From positions 1-5,083 of the forward strand of contig JAICSG010000360.1 in NCBI GenBank assembly GCA_025937035.1: a stretch of DNA of 5,083 bases, given 5' to 3'. Within the stretch, counting starts at the first letter, position 1; every line of letters starts with the position of its first letter. Below the pieces are notes generated by a model. That model was not told the origin of the DNA and did not search any database. It saw only the letters and a program-made list of their open reading frames with translations. The translations under genes were made by a program, and so were the position numbers. Source of the stretch: Thermoanaerobaculia bacterium. GTDB taxonomy: Bacteria > Acidobacteriota > Thermoanaerobaculia > Multivoradales > UBA5704. Below are positions 1-5,083 of this stretch, in pieces.

Positions 1-1364
1 GGGCGCGCGATCTCAACCGCCAGCTCCTGCCGAAGCTCCGGCGTCTGCCCGAGCCGTTCTTCCTGTACGTCCACTACGTCGATCCCCACGCACCCTACGC
101 GCCTCAGGTGGGCTGGCGCGGCGAGCCGCTCCCCGCCTCCGTCCGCCCGGTTCTGCCCGCCGACCTCGACGCCACTCACGTGCGGACGCGCCCCGCGGAC
201 CTCCTGCGGCGCGCCGTCGACCTCTACGATGGCGAGATCCGCGGCGTCGACCTGGGGCTGGCGGAGCTCGTGGGCGCTCTGCGCGGCCGGGGGGTCCTGG
301 GCCGGACCCTGCTGGTCGTCACCGCCGACCATGGCGAGGAATTCGAGGAGCACGGCAGGATGAGCCACGGACAGACCCTCTACGGGGAGGTAGTGCGCGT
401 GCCGCTGATCTTCAGCGGCCCGGGGCTGCGCGGCGGTGTCAGGCTGGGCCGCGCGTCCCTCATCGACATCGTGCCCACGCTGCTGGATCTGGTGAAGATC
501 CCCGCCTGGCGGCGCCCCTCGCACCTGGATGGCCTGAGCCTCGCCGGTGCCTTGCGCTCCGGCCGGAGCCTGCCGTCCCAACGCGGCTTCCTGGGCTATC
601 TCGATTTCGTGGACGGCCTGTCGCTCTCGTACCTGGCCGGCGACTCCAAAATGGTGCTGGCGAAGCAGCCCTATGCCAAACAGATCTTCGATCTGGCCGC
701 CGACCCGGGAGAGCGCCGGAGCCTGTTGGGCACGGCCGAGGGGGACCGGCGGCTCGGAGATCTCGGAAAGGCCGCCGCGAAGCTGTTCAACGAGTACTCG
801 CGCGGCGCCCTCCCGCGCTCCCTGGCGACTCCCGATGCGCAGCTCACGGCCGATCTCGCCGCCAACGGCTATCTCGCGGCGGGGGCTCCGGCCCGGATGC
901 GTGGCGTCCCCGGGCGGATCGCTCCACCGGACACCTCTCCCGACGGCCGTCTGGGCTGGGAGCCGGACCGTGAGGCGCCGGCCTGTGTCGACCTCAAGGA
1001 GCCCGCCTCCAAACGCCTGACTCTCGCGGGCTGGTACCCCCGCGAGCCGGGTGGCCGCTGGACGGCGCCCGACGCCACACTCCTGCTCGGCTCACCCCCG
1101 GGCGGTCCGGCCCGTCTCGAGCTCCGCGGCATCAATCACCGGCCGGATCCGGCGCGGCTGCGGGTCGCCGTGGATGGGAAGCCGGTCCTGGATCAGGAGG
1201 TCGCCACCGGCCCGTTCCAGATCGAGGAGCCGCTCTCCCGCACGGAGCTCTCGGGCCCGGTTCTCCTGCGGCTCGCCACCACACCGCCCTTCGTTCCGGC
1301 GCAGCACGGCTCGGCGGACCCGCGGACGCTGGGGCTCTTTTTCGAATCGATCTGCCTGCGCTGA
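1..1364 (+). CDS. Sulfatase / alkaline phosphatase superfamily hydrolase, 5' end outside window
   Basis: Partial gene; the open frame already runs at the left edge (first whole codon at 3), leaving 453 codons. GTG at 108 is an internal Val, because conserved sulfatase sequence lies before it: FFLYVHYVDPHAPY at fragment residues 19-32. Next come YDGEIRGVD (75-83) and the core signature VVTADHGEEFEEHG (about 105-118), whose Asp109 and His110 are expected metal ligands; then SHG, VRVPLIFSGPG and IDIVPTLLDL. The nucleophile (Cys or Ser of CxPxR, or Thr/Ser in relatives) is upstream of the window, so sulfatase versus phosphotransferase or phosphodiesterase activity cannot be decided. After the usual IFDLAADPGERRSL near 225, about 200 residues remain, ending in a beta-rich segment (LELRGINHRP, LRVAVDGKPV) that looks like an accessory binding domain. 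The methyltransferase gene follows after 31 bp on the same strand. The family is secure, the substrate unknown. Confidence 0.9.
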   Translation, partial: ARDLNRQLLPKLRRLPEPFFLYVHYVDPHAPYAPQVGWRGEPLPASVRPVLPADLDATHVRTRPADLLRRAVDLYDGEIRGVDLGLAELVGALRGRGVLGRTLLVVTADHGEEFEEHGRMSHGQTLYGEVVRVPLIFSGPGLRGGVRLGRASLIDIVPTLLDLVKIPAWRRPSHLDGLSLAGALRSGRSLPSQRGFLGYLDFVDGLSLSYLAGDSKMVLAKQPYAKQIFDLAADPGERRSLLGTAEGDRRLGDLGKAAAKLFNEYSRGALPRSLATPDAQLTADLAANGYLAAGAPARMRGVPGRIAPPDTSPDGRLGWEPDREAPACVDLKEPASKRLTLAGWYPREPGGRWTAPDATLLLGSPPGGPARLELRGINHRPDPARLRVAVDGKPVLDQEVATGPFQIEEPLSRTELSGPVLLRLATTPPFVPAQHGSADPRTLGLFFESICLR

Positions 1365-1388
1365 GATCGCCGCCGTCCGGACTATAGT
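1361..1388 (+). promoter_or_regulatory. Candidate promoter for a leaderless methyltransferase mRNA
   Basis: TATAGT at 1383-1388 matches the -10 consensus at five of six positions. CTGAGA at 1361-1366 matches the -35 at four of six with a 16-bp spacer, and it overlaps the sulfatase stop codon. Transcription would begin about 7 nt after the -10, at 1395-1396, which is the A of the ATG at 1396. No Shine-Dalgarno-like purine run precedes that ATG. The arrangement is seen directly; function is inferred, and co-transcription from the sulfatase remains possible. Confidence 0.4.
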
Positions 1389-1395
1389 TCTCTCC

Positions 1396-2205
1396 ATGTC
1401 GACGACCTCGCTCAACCCACCGCTGCCGCCCGTCGAGCTGCGGCAGCTCGTCGGTCCAACCCAGGACCACTACTATGACAACCCGACCGGCCAGATGGTG
1501 TTTCCCGAGATACCGCCGCAGGCCTACGATTTCGTCTTCGATTGGGGGTGTGGATGTGGCCGCATCGCCCGCCAGCTCTTACAACAGAATCCTCCGCCCC
1601 GCAGGTATATGGGAGCCGACCTTCACCGGGGCATGATCGAGTGGTGCCGCCGGAATCTGTCTCCCCACGCCAAGGATTTTGAGTTTCACCATCAGGACGT
1701 TCGCAACCTGGGCCTCAATCCTGCTGGCAGGGCCGAGGTCCTCCCCTTCCCGGCCCCTGACGCCGCCGTGACTCTTTTCCTGGCGTGGTCCGTGTTCACG
1801 CACGTCAATGAGGCCGCCGCGGTCTTCTACCTGCGTGAGCTCGGCCGCGTGCTGCACCCGGAAGGTATCGCCATCACCACCTGGTTTTTGTTTGACAAGA
1901 CCGAGTTTCCAATGATGCAGGAGTTTCAGAACGCCTTGTTCATCAACGACGTCGATCCCACCAACGCGGTGATCTTCGATAAGTCCTGGCTGCGCCGGAC
2001 CGCCGGCCTCGCCGGTCTTACCTTGTCACGGATCGATCCTCCGGCCGTTCGGGGATTTCATTGGAAGATCTATCTGCGGAAGGCAGGACCGGGAGCTCTT
2101 CATGCGGAATTCCCTCCGGATGCCGCGGCGCACGGGGTGCAGCGGCCGCCGCTGATGCCCGCCGACGCGGACCGTCTGGGGCTCGACAACGATCAAGAGA
2201 AGTGA
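1396..2205 (+). CDS. Class I SAM-dependent methyltransferase
   Basis: A complete 269-residue protein. Motif I is VFDWGCGCGRIARQL (47-61), the glycine-rich loop that binds S-adenosylmethionine. GADLH (73-77) supplies the acidic residue for the ribose at the end of strand 2, HHQDVRN (99-104, Asp101) fits motif III, and AWSVFTHV (130-137) followed by LRELGRVLHPEGIAITTW (147-163) is the usual motif IV to post-motif region of small-molecule methyltransferases. The C-terminal 40 residues are Pro/Ala-rich and probably disordered. The acceptor is not identifiable; relatives with SVFTHV are often found beside polysaccharide or glycan genes, which suits the sulfatase next door. ATG 1396 was chosen because the open frame further upstream (to 1051) lies wholly inside the sulfatase. 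The start lacks a ribosome-binding site but has a -10-like hexamer 8-13 nt before it. No transmembrane segment or signal peptide, so cytoplasmic. Confidence 0.88.
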   Translation: MSTTSLNPPLPPVELRQLVGPTQDHYYDNPTGQMVFPEIPPQAYDFVFDWGCGCGRIARQLLQQNPPPRRYMGADLHRGMIEWCRRNLSPHAKDFEFHHQDVRNLGLNPAGRAEVLPFPAPDAAVTLFLAWSVFTHVNEAAAVFYLRELGRVLHPEGIAITTWFLFDKTEFPMMQEFQNALFINDVDPTNAVIFDKSWLRRTAGLAGLTLSRIDPPAVRGFHWKIYLRKAGPGALHAEFPPDAAAHGVQRPPLMPADADRLGLDNDQEK

Positions 2206-2209
2206 TCTC

Positions 2210-2254
2210 GATGAAATGAAACGGAGGATGAGGAGCCACGCTCCCCATCCTCCG
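2210..2254 (-). terminator. Rho-independent terminator of the S74 gene, between convergent genes
   Basis: Bases 2222-2230 (CGGAGGATG) pair perfectly with 2246-2254 (CATCCTCCG). After one A-C mismatch, GGAG (2232-2235) pairs with CTCC (2241-2244) around a 5-nt loop. In minus-strand reading the stem is followed by a T-rich tail (TTTCATTTCATC, 2210-2221), so it suits the S74 transcript, whose stop codon is 28 bp before the stem. On the + strand there is no T-run after the hairpin, so for the methyltransferase it may only block read-through or protect the 3' end. Confidence 0.65.
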
Positions 2255-2282
2255 GCAGGATCAGGAAGGAATCTGACCTGTC

Positions 2283-4001
2283 CTACTGCTCGGGCTCGGC
2301 CGTGGCCTTCGCCGGGACCAGGGTCTGGACCAGCTTCTCCAGGGTCTCGATCCGGCTCTTGAGCTCGGCGATCTCCTTGTCCTTCTCCTGAACGACCCGG
2401 TTCAATCCCTGAACCGCCAGCAGAGCGACGCCGGCCTGGTCGCCGGGAGCGATGTGCTTGTCGTCCTCTCCCAGCCCGAAGGCCTGGTGGAAGTCCTCGG
2501 CCATGGGCCCGATGTGGTGTACTCCGGTCTCGGTCTTGTAGCTCCACTGGGAGACCGGCAGCTTGCTCACCCGCGCGAGCACCTCCTGGGGATCGAGAGA
2601 GGCGAAGTCGGTCTTGATCGCCCGGCTCGAGCCCTGCGTGAGGGTGCCGGCGATGACCATATTGCCGGTCGAGCCGAGGGTGAGCTCGACCCCCGTGTTG
2701 GCCTGGTTGTCGACGACGAACGCCGCGCCGAACGTCCCGAAGCTCCAGCGTGGGGTCTGGGAGGTGTCCTTCAGGATGAGGACCGCGCCGCCGTTGTTGT
2801 TGAGCTCCAGGAGCTCGCGGCTCGCGGAGGTGCCGCTGCTGTTCTGGACCAAGACCTTGCCATCCGTCGTCCCGCTGCCGCTGCTCGCCACGTTCAGGCT
2901 GGTGCTCGGGCTGGCCGTGCCGATGCCCACGTTGCCGGTGGCGCTGATGTCGATCGAGCTGGTGGGCGCGCCGGGCCGGATGCGGAACGGCAGGCGGGAG
3001 CCGCCGGTCACGTCGCGGACGAAGAAGTTGGCCTCGTTGCCGGCGATGTCCCAGGTCTGGGCCGTGAAGCCGCCGGAGTTGTTCTGCTCCAGCCGCATGG
3101 CCGGGGTGTTGCTGGTGGCGATGTGGATGTCGAGCACCGGGGTCGAGGTCCGCAGACCGAGCCGACCCGTGCTGTCGACGAACATCGAGTTGGTCGGCGC
3201 GCTGCCGGTAACGGTGAACGGCACCGTGGCCGCGGTGGTGTCCTCGATCGAGAACTTGTTGGCGCCGCCGCTGGCGGAATCGTTCGCCGTGAGCTGCCAG
3301 CTATGGTTCGCGAAGCCGGTCGACGAGCTGGTGTCGTCGAACTTGATGCGGGTGTTGTTCTCCTTCAGCCGGAGGGTGTCGAAGCCGAAGCTCTCGTTGG
3401 CGACGCAGTCGAGGCCGATGCACGCGCTCCCCTGGATGATCTCGTCGTCCGCGACCACCTGGTCCTTGGTGGGGAGGGGCGCACCGGCGGCCGCCTTGCT
3501 CGCCCGTGGCGCGCGGGTCTCCTCTTCCCGCAGGTCCGGGGAGACGAAGGTGCCGTCCTTGATGGTGAAGGTGCCCGACTGCTGCAGCGGCGTGCGCGGC
3601 AGCTTGCCGTCGGCCTGCAGCTTGGCGAGGGTGGCGTCGTCGCCGGCCTCCCGCGCGCGGGCCACGGCCCGCCGGGTCGCCCGGTCGAGCACCGGCGAGG
3701 CGACCAGCTCATAGGTGTAGGCGCCGTCCGGCAACGGCTTGCCGTCATCGCCGAAGACCCCGAAGGAAGGAGAGGTGCCGGTGGCCATCTCCCGGCGCAG
3801 CACCAAGCCGCCGGGGCCCGAGACGGTCAGCACCAGCTTCTCGTACGAAATCGTCGGCTGCCATTCGATGCCGACCGAGCTGATGTTGGTGACGGCCAGC
3901 GGAGACGGCCCCGCCGCTCCCGCCGGGATCGCCAGCAGGCCTCCCAAGGCCAGGACCAGGATCCCCGCCCCCCAAAGCTTCGTTCGTGTGCTCTTTTCCA
4001 T
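2283..4001 (-). CDS. Exported tail-fibre-like protein with C-terminal peptidase S74 self-cleaving chaperone domain
   Basis: A 572-residue protein. Residues 1-29 are a classical signal peptide (Lys/Arg-rich start, hydrophobic core, AGA before the likely cut after Ala29); no lipobox Cys. Residues 35-104 resemble FlgD-like Ig modules (DDGKPLPDGAYTYEL). A charged linker (105-180) leads to a block with Cys194 and Cys199 (CIGLDC) and FGFDTLRLKENNTRIKFDD. Repeats at 234-288 and 316-365 end in STGRLGLRTSTP and ATGNVGIGTASP, typical of trimeric fibres. Residues 458-572 are the S74 intramolecular chaperone: SSRAIK (458-463) matches the S-D-x-x-x-K catalytic pattern with Ser458 and Lys463, then HIGPMAEDF (496-504) and a heptad-like helix (about 532-562). 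By family analogy it should trimerise, fold the stalk, then cut itself before Ser458. ATG 4001 was preferred over ATG 4019, because 4019 precedes a perfect Shine-Dalgarno that sits correctly for 4001. No phage genes lie nearby, so a cell-surface or secreted fibre is inferred; the ligand is unknown. Confidence 0.9.
   Translation of the reverse strand: MEKSTRTKLWGAGILVLALGGLLAIPAGAAGPSPLAVTNISSVGIEWQPTISYEKLVLTVSGPGGLVLRREMATGTSPSFGVFGDDGKPLPDGAYTYELVASPVLDRATRRAVARAREAGDDATLAKLQADGKLPRTPLQQSGTFTIKDGTFVSPDLREEETRAPRASKAAAGAPLPTKDQVVADDEIIQGSACIGLDCVANESFGFDTLRLKENNTRIKFDDTSSSTGFANHSWQLTANDSASGGANKFSIEDTTAATVPFTVTGSAPTNSMFVDSTGRLGLRTSTPVLDIHIATSNTPAMRLEQNNSGGFTAQTWDIAGNEANFFVRDVTGGSRLPFRIRPGAPTSSIDISATGNVGIGTASPSTSLNVASSGSGTTDGKVLVQNSSGTSASRELLELNNNGGAVLILKDTSQTPRWSFGTFGAAFVVDNQANTGVELTLGSTGNMVIAGTLTQGSSRAIKTDFASLDPQEVLARVSKLPVSQWSYKTETGVHHIGPMAEDFHQAFGLGEDDKHIAPGDQAGVALLAVQGLNRVVQEKDKEIAELKSRIETLEKLVQTLVPAKATAEPEQ
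2286..2630 (-). other. S74 intramolecular chaperone domain with predicted autocleavage site
   Basis: This encodes residues 458-572 of the exported fibre-like protein. The expected scissile bond is Gly457-Ser458 (codons GGC 2631-2633 and TCG 2628-2630, minus-strand sense), with Lys463 (AAG, 2613-2615) as general base. In endosialidase-type S74 domains the dyad is Ser and Lys five residues apart, as here; the Asp commonly after the Ser is replaced by Ser459. Cleavage would release a fragment of about 115 residues ending in a coiled coil. Confidence 0.75.
2907..3302 (-). repeat. Two tandem tail-fibre-like protein modules within the S74 gene
   Basis: Residues 234-288 and 316-365 share one layout: Ser/Thr-Trp, a short strand, Asn, Phe, an Asp-x-Thr turn, Pro-Phe, GSAPTNS or GAPTSS, then STGRLGLRTSTP or ATGNVGIGTASP. 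The first copy has about four extra residues after its Asn. A more degenerate third copy may follow at residues 418-456 (RWSFGTFG, FVVDN, STGNMVIAGTL; bases 2634-2750). The similarity is at protein level; the DNA copies are diverged, so this is an old duplication. Confidence 0.65.
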
Positions 4002-4004
4002 CGA

Positions 4005-4015
4005 CCTACCTCCTT
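4005..4015 (-). promoter_or_regulatory. Shine-Dalgarno that fixes the S74 start at 4001
   Basis: The minus-strand reading is AAGGAGGTAGG. Its AAGGAGGT core (4008-4015) is fully complementary to the 16S rRNA anti-Shine-Dalgarno and lies 6 nt before ATG 4001. The in-frame ATG at 4019 precedes this site and has no such element of its own. Confidence 0.9.
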
Positions 4016-4033
4016 CCATTCAATCCACCGTGC

Positions 4034-4058
4034 CTGGGACCGGACCCACACGGTCCAG
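4034..4058 (-). repeat. Inverted repeat (hairpin) in the S74 leader
   Basis: In minus-strand sense CTGGACCG (4051-4058) pairs with CGGTCCCAG (4034-4042) with one bulged C, around an 8-nt loop. An alternative pairing, GGACC with GGTCC, uses part of the loop. It ends about 19 nt before the Shine-Dalgarno and has no T-run after it, so it is not an intrinsic terminator. Any effect on translation or mRNA stability is speculation. Confidence 0.4.
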
Positions 4059-4261
4059 ACCCAAAGGCCCACCAAGCGACAGCGGCAAAACGCCATACCA
4101 ACAGAGAGCCAGCGGCTCCAGGAAAGTGCGAAAGAACAGGGAGATAGGGACAATCCCGGCCGTGCTCCTCGACGGTCCTGGAAGTACAGGCGAAGTGAGC
4201 GGCGATCCCGTTACCAGGGCAGGCAAGAGAAACCGGCAGTCGTGGGAAGCCCCTTGGCCCA

Positions 4262-4290
4262 AATATAGACGAAGTCTCATAGATTGTCGA
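4262..4290 (-). promoter_or_regulatory. Sigma70-type promoter driving the S74 gene
   Basis: In minus-strand sense TCGACA (4285-4290) matches TTGACA at five of six positions and TATATT (4262-4267) matches TATAAT at five of six, separated by exactly 17 bp. It lies in the most AT-rich part of the window, upstream of the S74 gene and on its strand. The predicted start is near 4255. This is the best housekeeping promoter match I found here; use in vivo is inferred. Confidence 0.65.
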
Positions 4291-4309
4291 TCAGACATCC
4301 CTGAGCCGA

Positions 4310-4339
4310 CATTCTTTCGAGAATGATAAATCTTAAGAT
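4310..4339. repeat. Two adjacent palindromes in an AT-rich island (possible operator)
   Basis: CATTCT (4310-4315) and AGAATG (4320-4325) are perfect inverted arms around TTCG. Four bases further, ATCTTAAGAT (4330-4339) is a perfect 10-bp palindrome. Both sit about 20-50 bp upstream of the -35 of the S74 promoter and before the truncated + strand gene start at 4411. This fits binding sites for a dimeric regulator, or relics of the control region of the lost gene. No regulator is encoded in the window. Confidence 0.4.
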
Positions 4340-4410
4340 CTGATGGAACGGCACAGGCGCCTTGCGGTCTCCCGCCCGCTCCTGCCATGCTCCGGGAAAA
4401 GGAGGAGCGC

Positions 4411-4449
4411 ATGCGGATCATCGTGGTCGGAGCGACGGGGACCCTGTAG
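4411..4449 (+). pseudogene. Truncated start of an NAD(P)-binding Rossmann-fold (SDR-like) gene
   Basis: ATG 4411 is preceded by AAAAGGAGG (4397-4405) at 5-nt spacing, an excellent ribosome-binding site. The 12 codons read MRIIVVGATGTL and then hit TAG at 4447. This is the hallmark N-terminus of short-chain dehydrogenase or NAD(P)H-binding proteins: a first beta strand followed by GxxGxxG. Skipping the two bases TA of the stop gives GRAL next, completing the expected GATGTLGRA, but the frame then runs into antisense SGNH hydrolase sequence with no dehydrogenase resemblance. I therefore see a gene start cut off at about 4447-4460 by a rearrangement or deletion, not a simple frameshift. A real 12-residue peptide or a chance match is less likely but cannot be excluded. 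Confidence 0.55.
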
Positions 4450-4457
4450 GGCGGGCG

Positions 4458-5083
4458 CTAAATTCCGGTGAGCTCCGAGCCGATCCTCTCGGCGGCCAGC
4501 CGGTATCCAACCGGTGTGAGGTGTTGATCGATCGAATAATAAATCTTTTGTCCTCGGGCCAAGGCCTGGGAAAAGGGCGCGGTCAGATCGAGGGCGGGGA
4601 TGCCGTGGCGGGCGAAGATCCCCCGGAAGATCTGGTTCGGACGGGTGCGGTCGTAGCGGACGGGATCGAGGCCGAAGCGCTGGAGGTTGGCCTGCCAGCG
4701 GTGGGGGTCGACCTGGACCAGCGAGGGGATGATCACCGCCAGGATACGCGCCTTGCCGGCGTCCGCCGCCAGCGCGGCCACGGCGCGCTCCGTCTCCGCC
4801 GCGCCCTGGCGGACCATTTCCGAGGTCCCCTCCTTGGCGTAGAGATCGAATTCCTCCCGCTGCTGGCGGGTCTCCAGCGGCTCCGGACGGCCGAGGAGGC
4901 GGCGGAGCGAGGCGCCGAGGGAGGAATTCTTGACCAGCACGAAGAGCTGGGAGTGGTAGTAGAGCCAGCGGGAGAGGCTCCCCGCCTTCTCTCCCGGCAT
5001 GACCAGGGCGCCGTCCACCGCCATCGGCTTGGGGCCGGGCACCGCGTCCTGGAGGTCGTTGCCGATGAAGACGGTCACCAGGA
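4458..5083 (-). CDS. SGNH/GDSL-family hydrolase, N-terminal part outside window
   Basis: Partial gene open through the right edge, with about 207 C-terminal codons visible. The codon at 5076-5078 is GTG, read here as an internal Val, because the frame continues (LVTVFIGND) and that segment is itself an interior core strand. VFIGND (Asn at 5058-5060) is the Gly/Asn block whose Asn forms the oxyanion hole. IDQHLTPVGYRLAAERI near the end holds the catalytic Asp (GAT, 4527-4529) and His (CAC, 4521-4523) in the D-x-H form common in this superfamily. The GDS-type Ser block is to the right of the window. Between them is a helical insert with HSQLFVLVK. Such proteins de-esterify lipids or remove and transfer acetyl groups on glycans; the substrate cannot be read here. 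It lies 457 bp upstream of the S74 gene on the same strand, with no clear terminator between, so read-through is possible. Confidence 0.8.
   Translation of the reverse strand, partial: LVTVFIGNDLQDAVPGPKPMAVDGALVMPGEKAGSLSRWLYYHSQLFVLVKNSSLGASLRRLLGRPEPLETRQQREEFDLYAKEGTSEMVRQGAAETERAVAALAADAGKARILAVIIPSLVQVDPHRWQANLQRFGLDPVRYDRTRPNQIFRGIFARHGIPALDLTAPFSQALARGQKIYYSIDQHLTPVGYRLAAERIGSELTGI

Larger units (their letters stand above)
4002..4255 (-). other. Long 5' leader of the S74 gene, no gene recognised
   Basis: If the promoter at 4262-4290 is used, transcription starts near 4255 and leaves about 254 untranslated nt. The leader holds a hairpin at 4034-4058 (CTGGACCG against CGGTCCCAG with one bulged C, minus-strand sense) and small stems at 4106-4118 (GAGCC, 3-nt loop, GGCTC) and around 4084-4094. 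I recognise no known riboswitch class. An unbroken minus frame crosses it from 4421 to 4020, but its product resembles nothing and it begins upstream of the promoter, so I do not call it. Confidence 0.45.

Noticed and set aside
1051..1395. Upstream in-frame extension of the methyltransferase
   Set aside because: It lies wholly within the sulfatase gene, encodes Arg/Ser-rich sequence typical of an out-of-frame reading, and precedes the normal methyltransferase N-terminus.
2283..4001. Prophage or phage tail gene
   Set aside because: The S74 domain suggests it, but there is a Sec signal peptide and none of the neighbouring genes is a phage structural, lysis or integration gene.
4002..4019. ATG 4019 as S74 start (six extra residues, MEGGRS)
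   Set aside because: Those codons are the Shine-Dalgarno of the ATG at 4001, and the extension would put acidic residues before a normal signal peptide.
2454..4268. 604-codon open frame on the + strand opposite the S74 gene
   Set aside because: It is Ala/Gly/Arg/Val-rich with no recognisable motif and is an antisense shadow created by the GC-rich third positions of the S74 gene, which has signal peptide, domains and ribosome-binding site.
4325..4340. A + strand promoter (GATAAA or TAAGAT as -10) for the truncated gene
   Set aside because: Each matches only four of six -10 positions and neither has a convincing -35 at 16-18 bp.
4020..4421. 133-codon minus-strand frame ending just before the S74 start
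   Set aside because: It resembles no family, has no clear ribosome-binding site, starts upstream of the likely promoter and overlaps the + strand gene remnant. It is better explained as an open frame by chance through the leader.
4447..4500. Simple two-base frameshift in an otherwise intact SDR gene
   Set aside because: Removing TA restores GRAL, but beyond about 4460 the reading is antisense to the SGNH gene and shows no dehydrogenase features, so the body of the gene is missing.

Overview
The window is GC-rich bacterial DNA with tightly packed genes, interrupted by one gene-free stretch of about 400 bp. Nothing in it is phage, plasmid or transposon machinery, and I see no tRNA, rRNA or CRISPR array. 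The combination of a secreted tail-fibre-like S74 protein, a sulfatase and an SGNH hydrolase resembles genomes of Acidobacteriota (Thermoanaerobaculia-like) or another GC-rich soil or sediment phylum. That assignment is inference from gene content; there is no phylogenetic marker here.

Left part (1-2205, + strand): the 3' three-quarters or so of a sulfatase/alkaline-phosphatase-superfamily gene enters from outside the window. A complete class I SAM-dependent methyltransferase gene follows it after 31 bp. The methyltransferase start has no Shine-Dalgarno sequence, but a -10-like hexamer sits exactly where a leaderless transcript would need it.

Middle (2206-4001, - strand): a large gene runs convergently towards the methyltransferase. 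It encodes an exported 572-residue protein with a signal peptide, an FlgD-like beta domain, a Cys-x4-Cys block, tandem tail-fibre-like repeats and a C-terminal peptidase S74 intramolecular chaperone domain with an apparently intact Ser/Lys self-cleavage dyad. A 9-bp hairpin with a T-rich tail (minus-strand sense) ends it.

Right part (4002-5083): upstream of the S74 gene lie a perfect Shine-Dalgarno, a leader of about 254 nt and a strong sigma70-type promoter (TCGACA, 17 bp, TATATT) on the minus strand. Beyond that are an AT-rich island with two palindromes and, on the + strand, the first 12 codons of an NAD(P)-binding Rossmann-fold gene (MRIIVVGATGTL) with a perfect ribosome-binding site. This gene start is cut off by a stop codon 8 nt before the 3' end of the opposing SGNH/GDSL hydrolase gene, which leaves the window on the right.

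The sulfatase, methyltransferase, SGNH hydrolase and exported S74 protein could all act on the cell envelope or surface glycans, but the sequence does not prove that they work together. The points most worth a second look are the secreted self-processing S74 protein with its modular repeats and long leader, and the truncated gene start at 4411.
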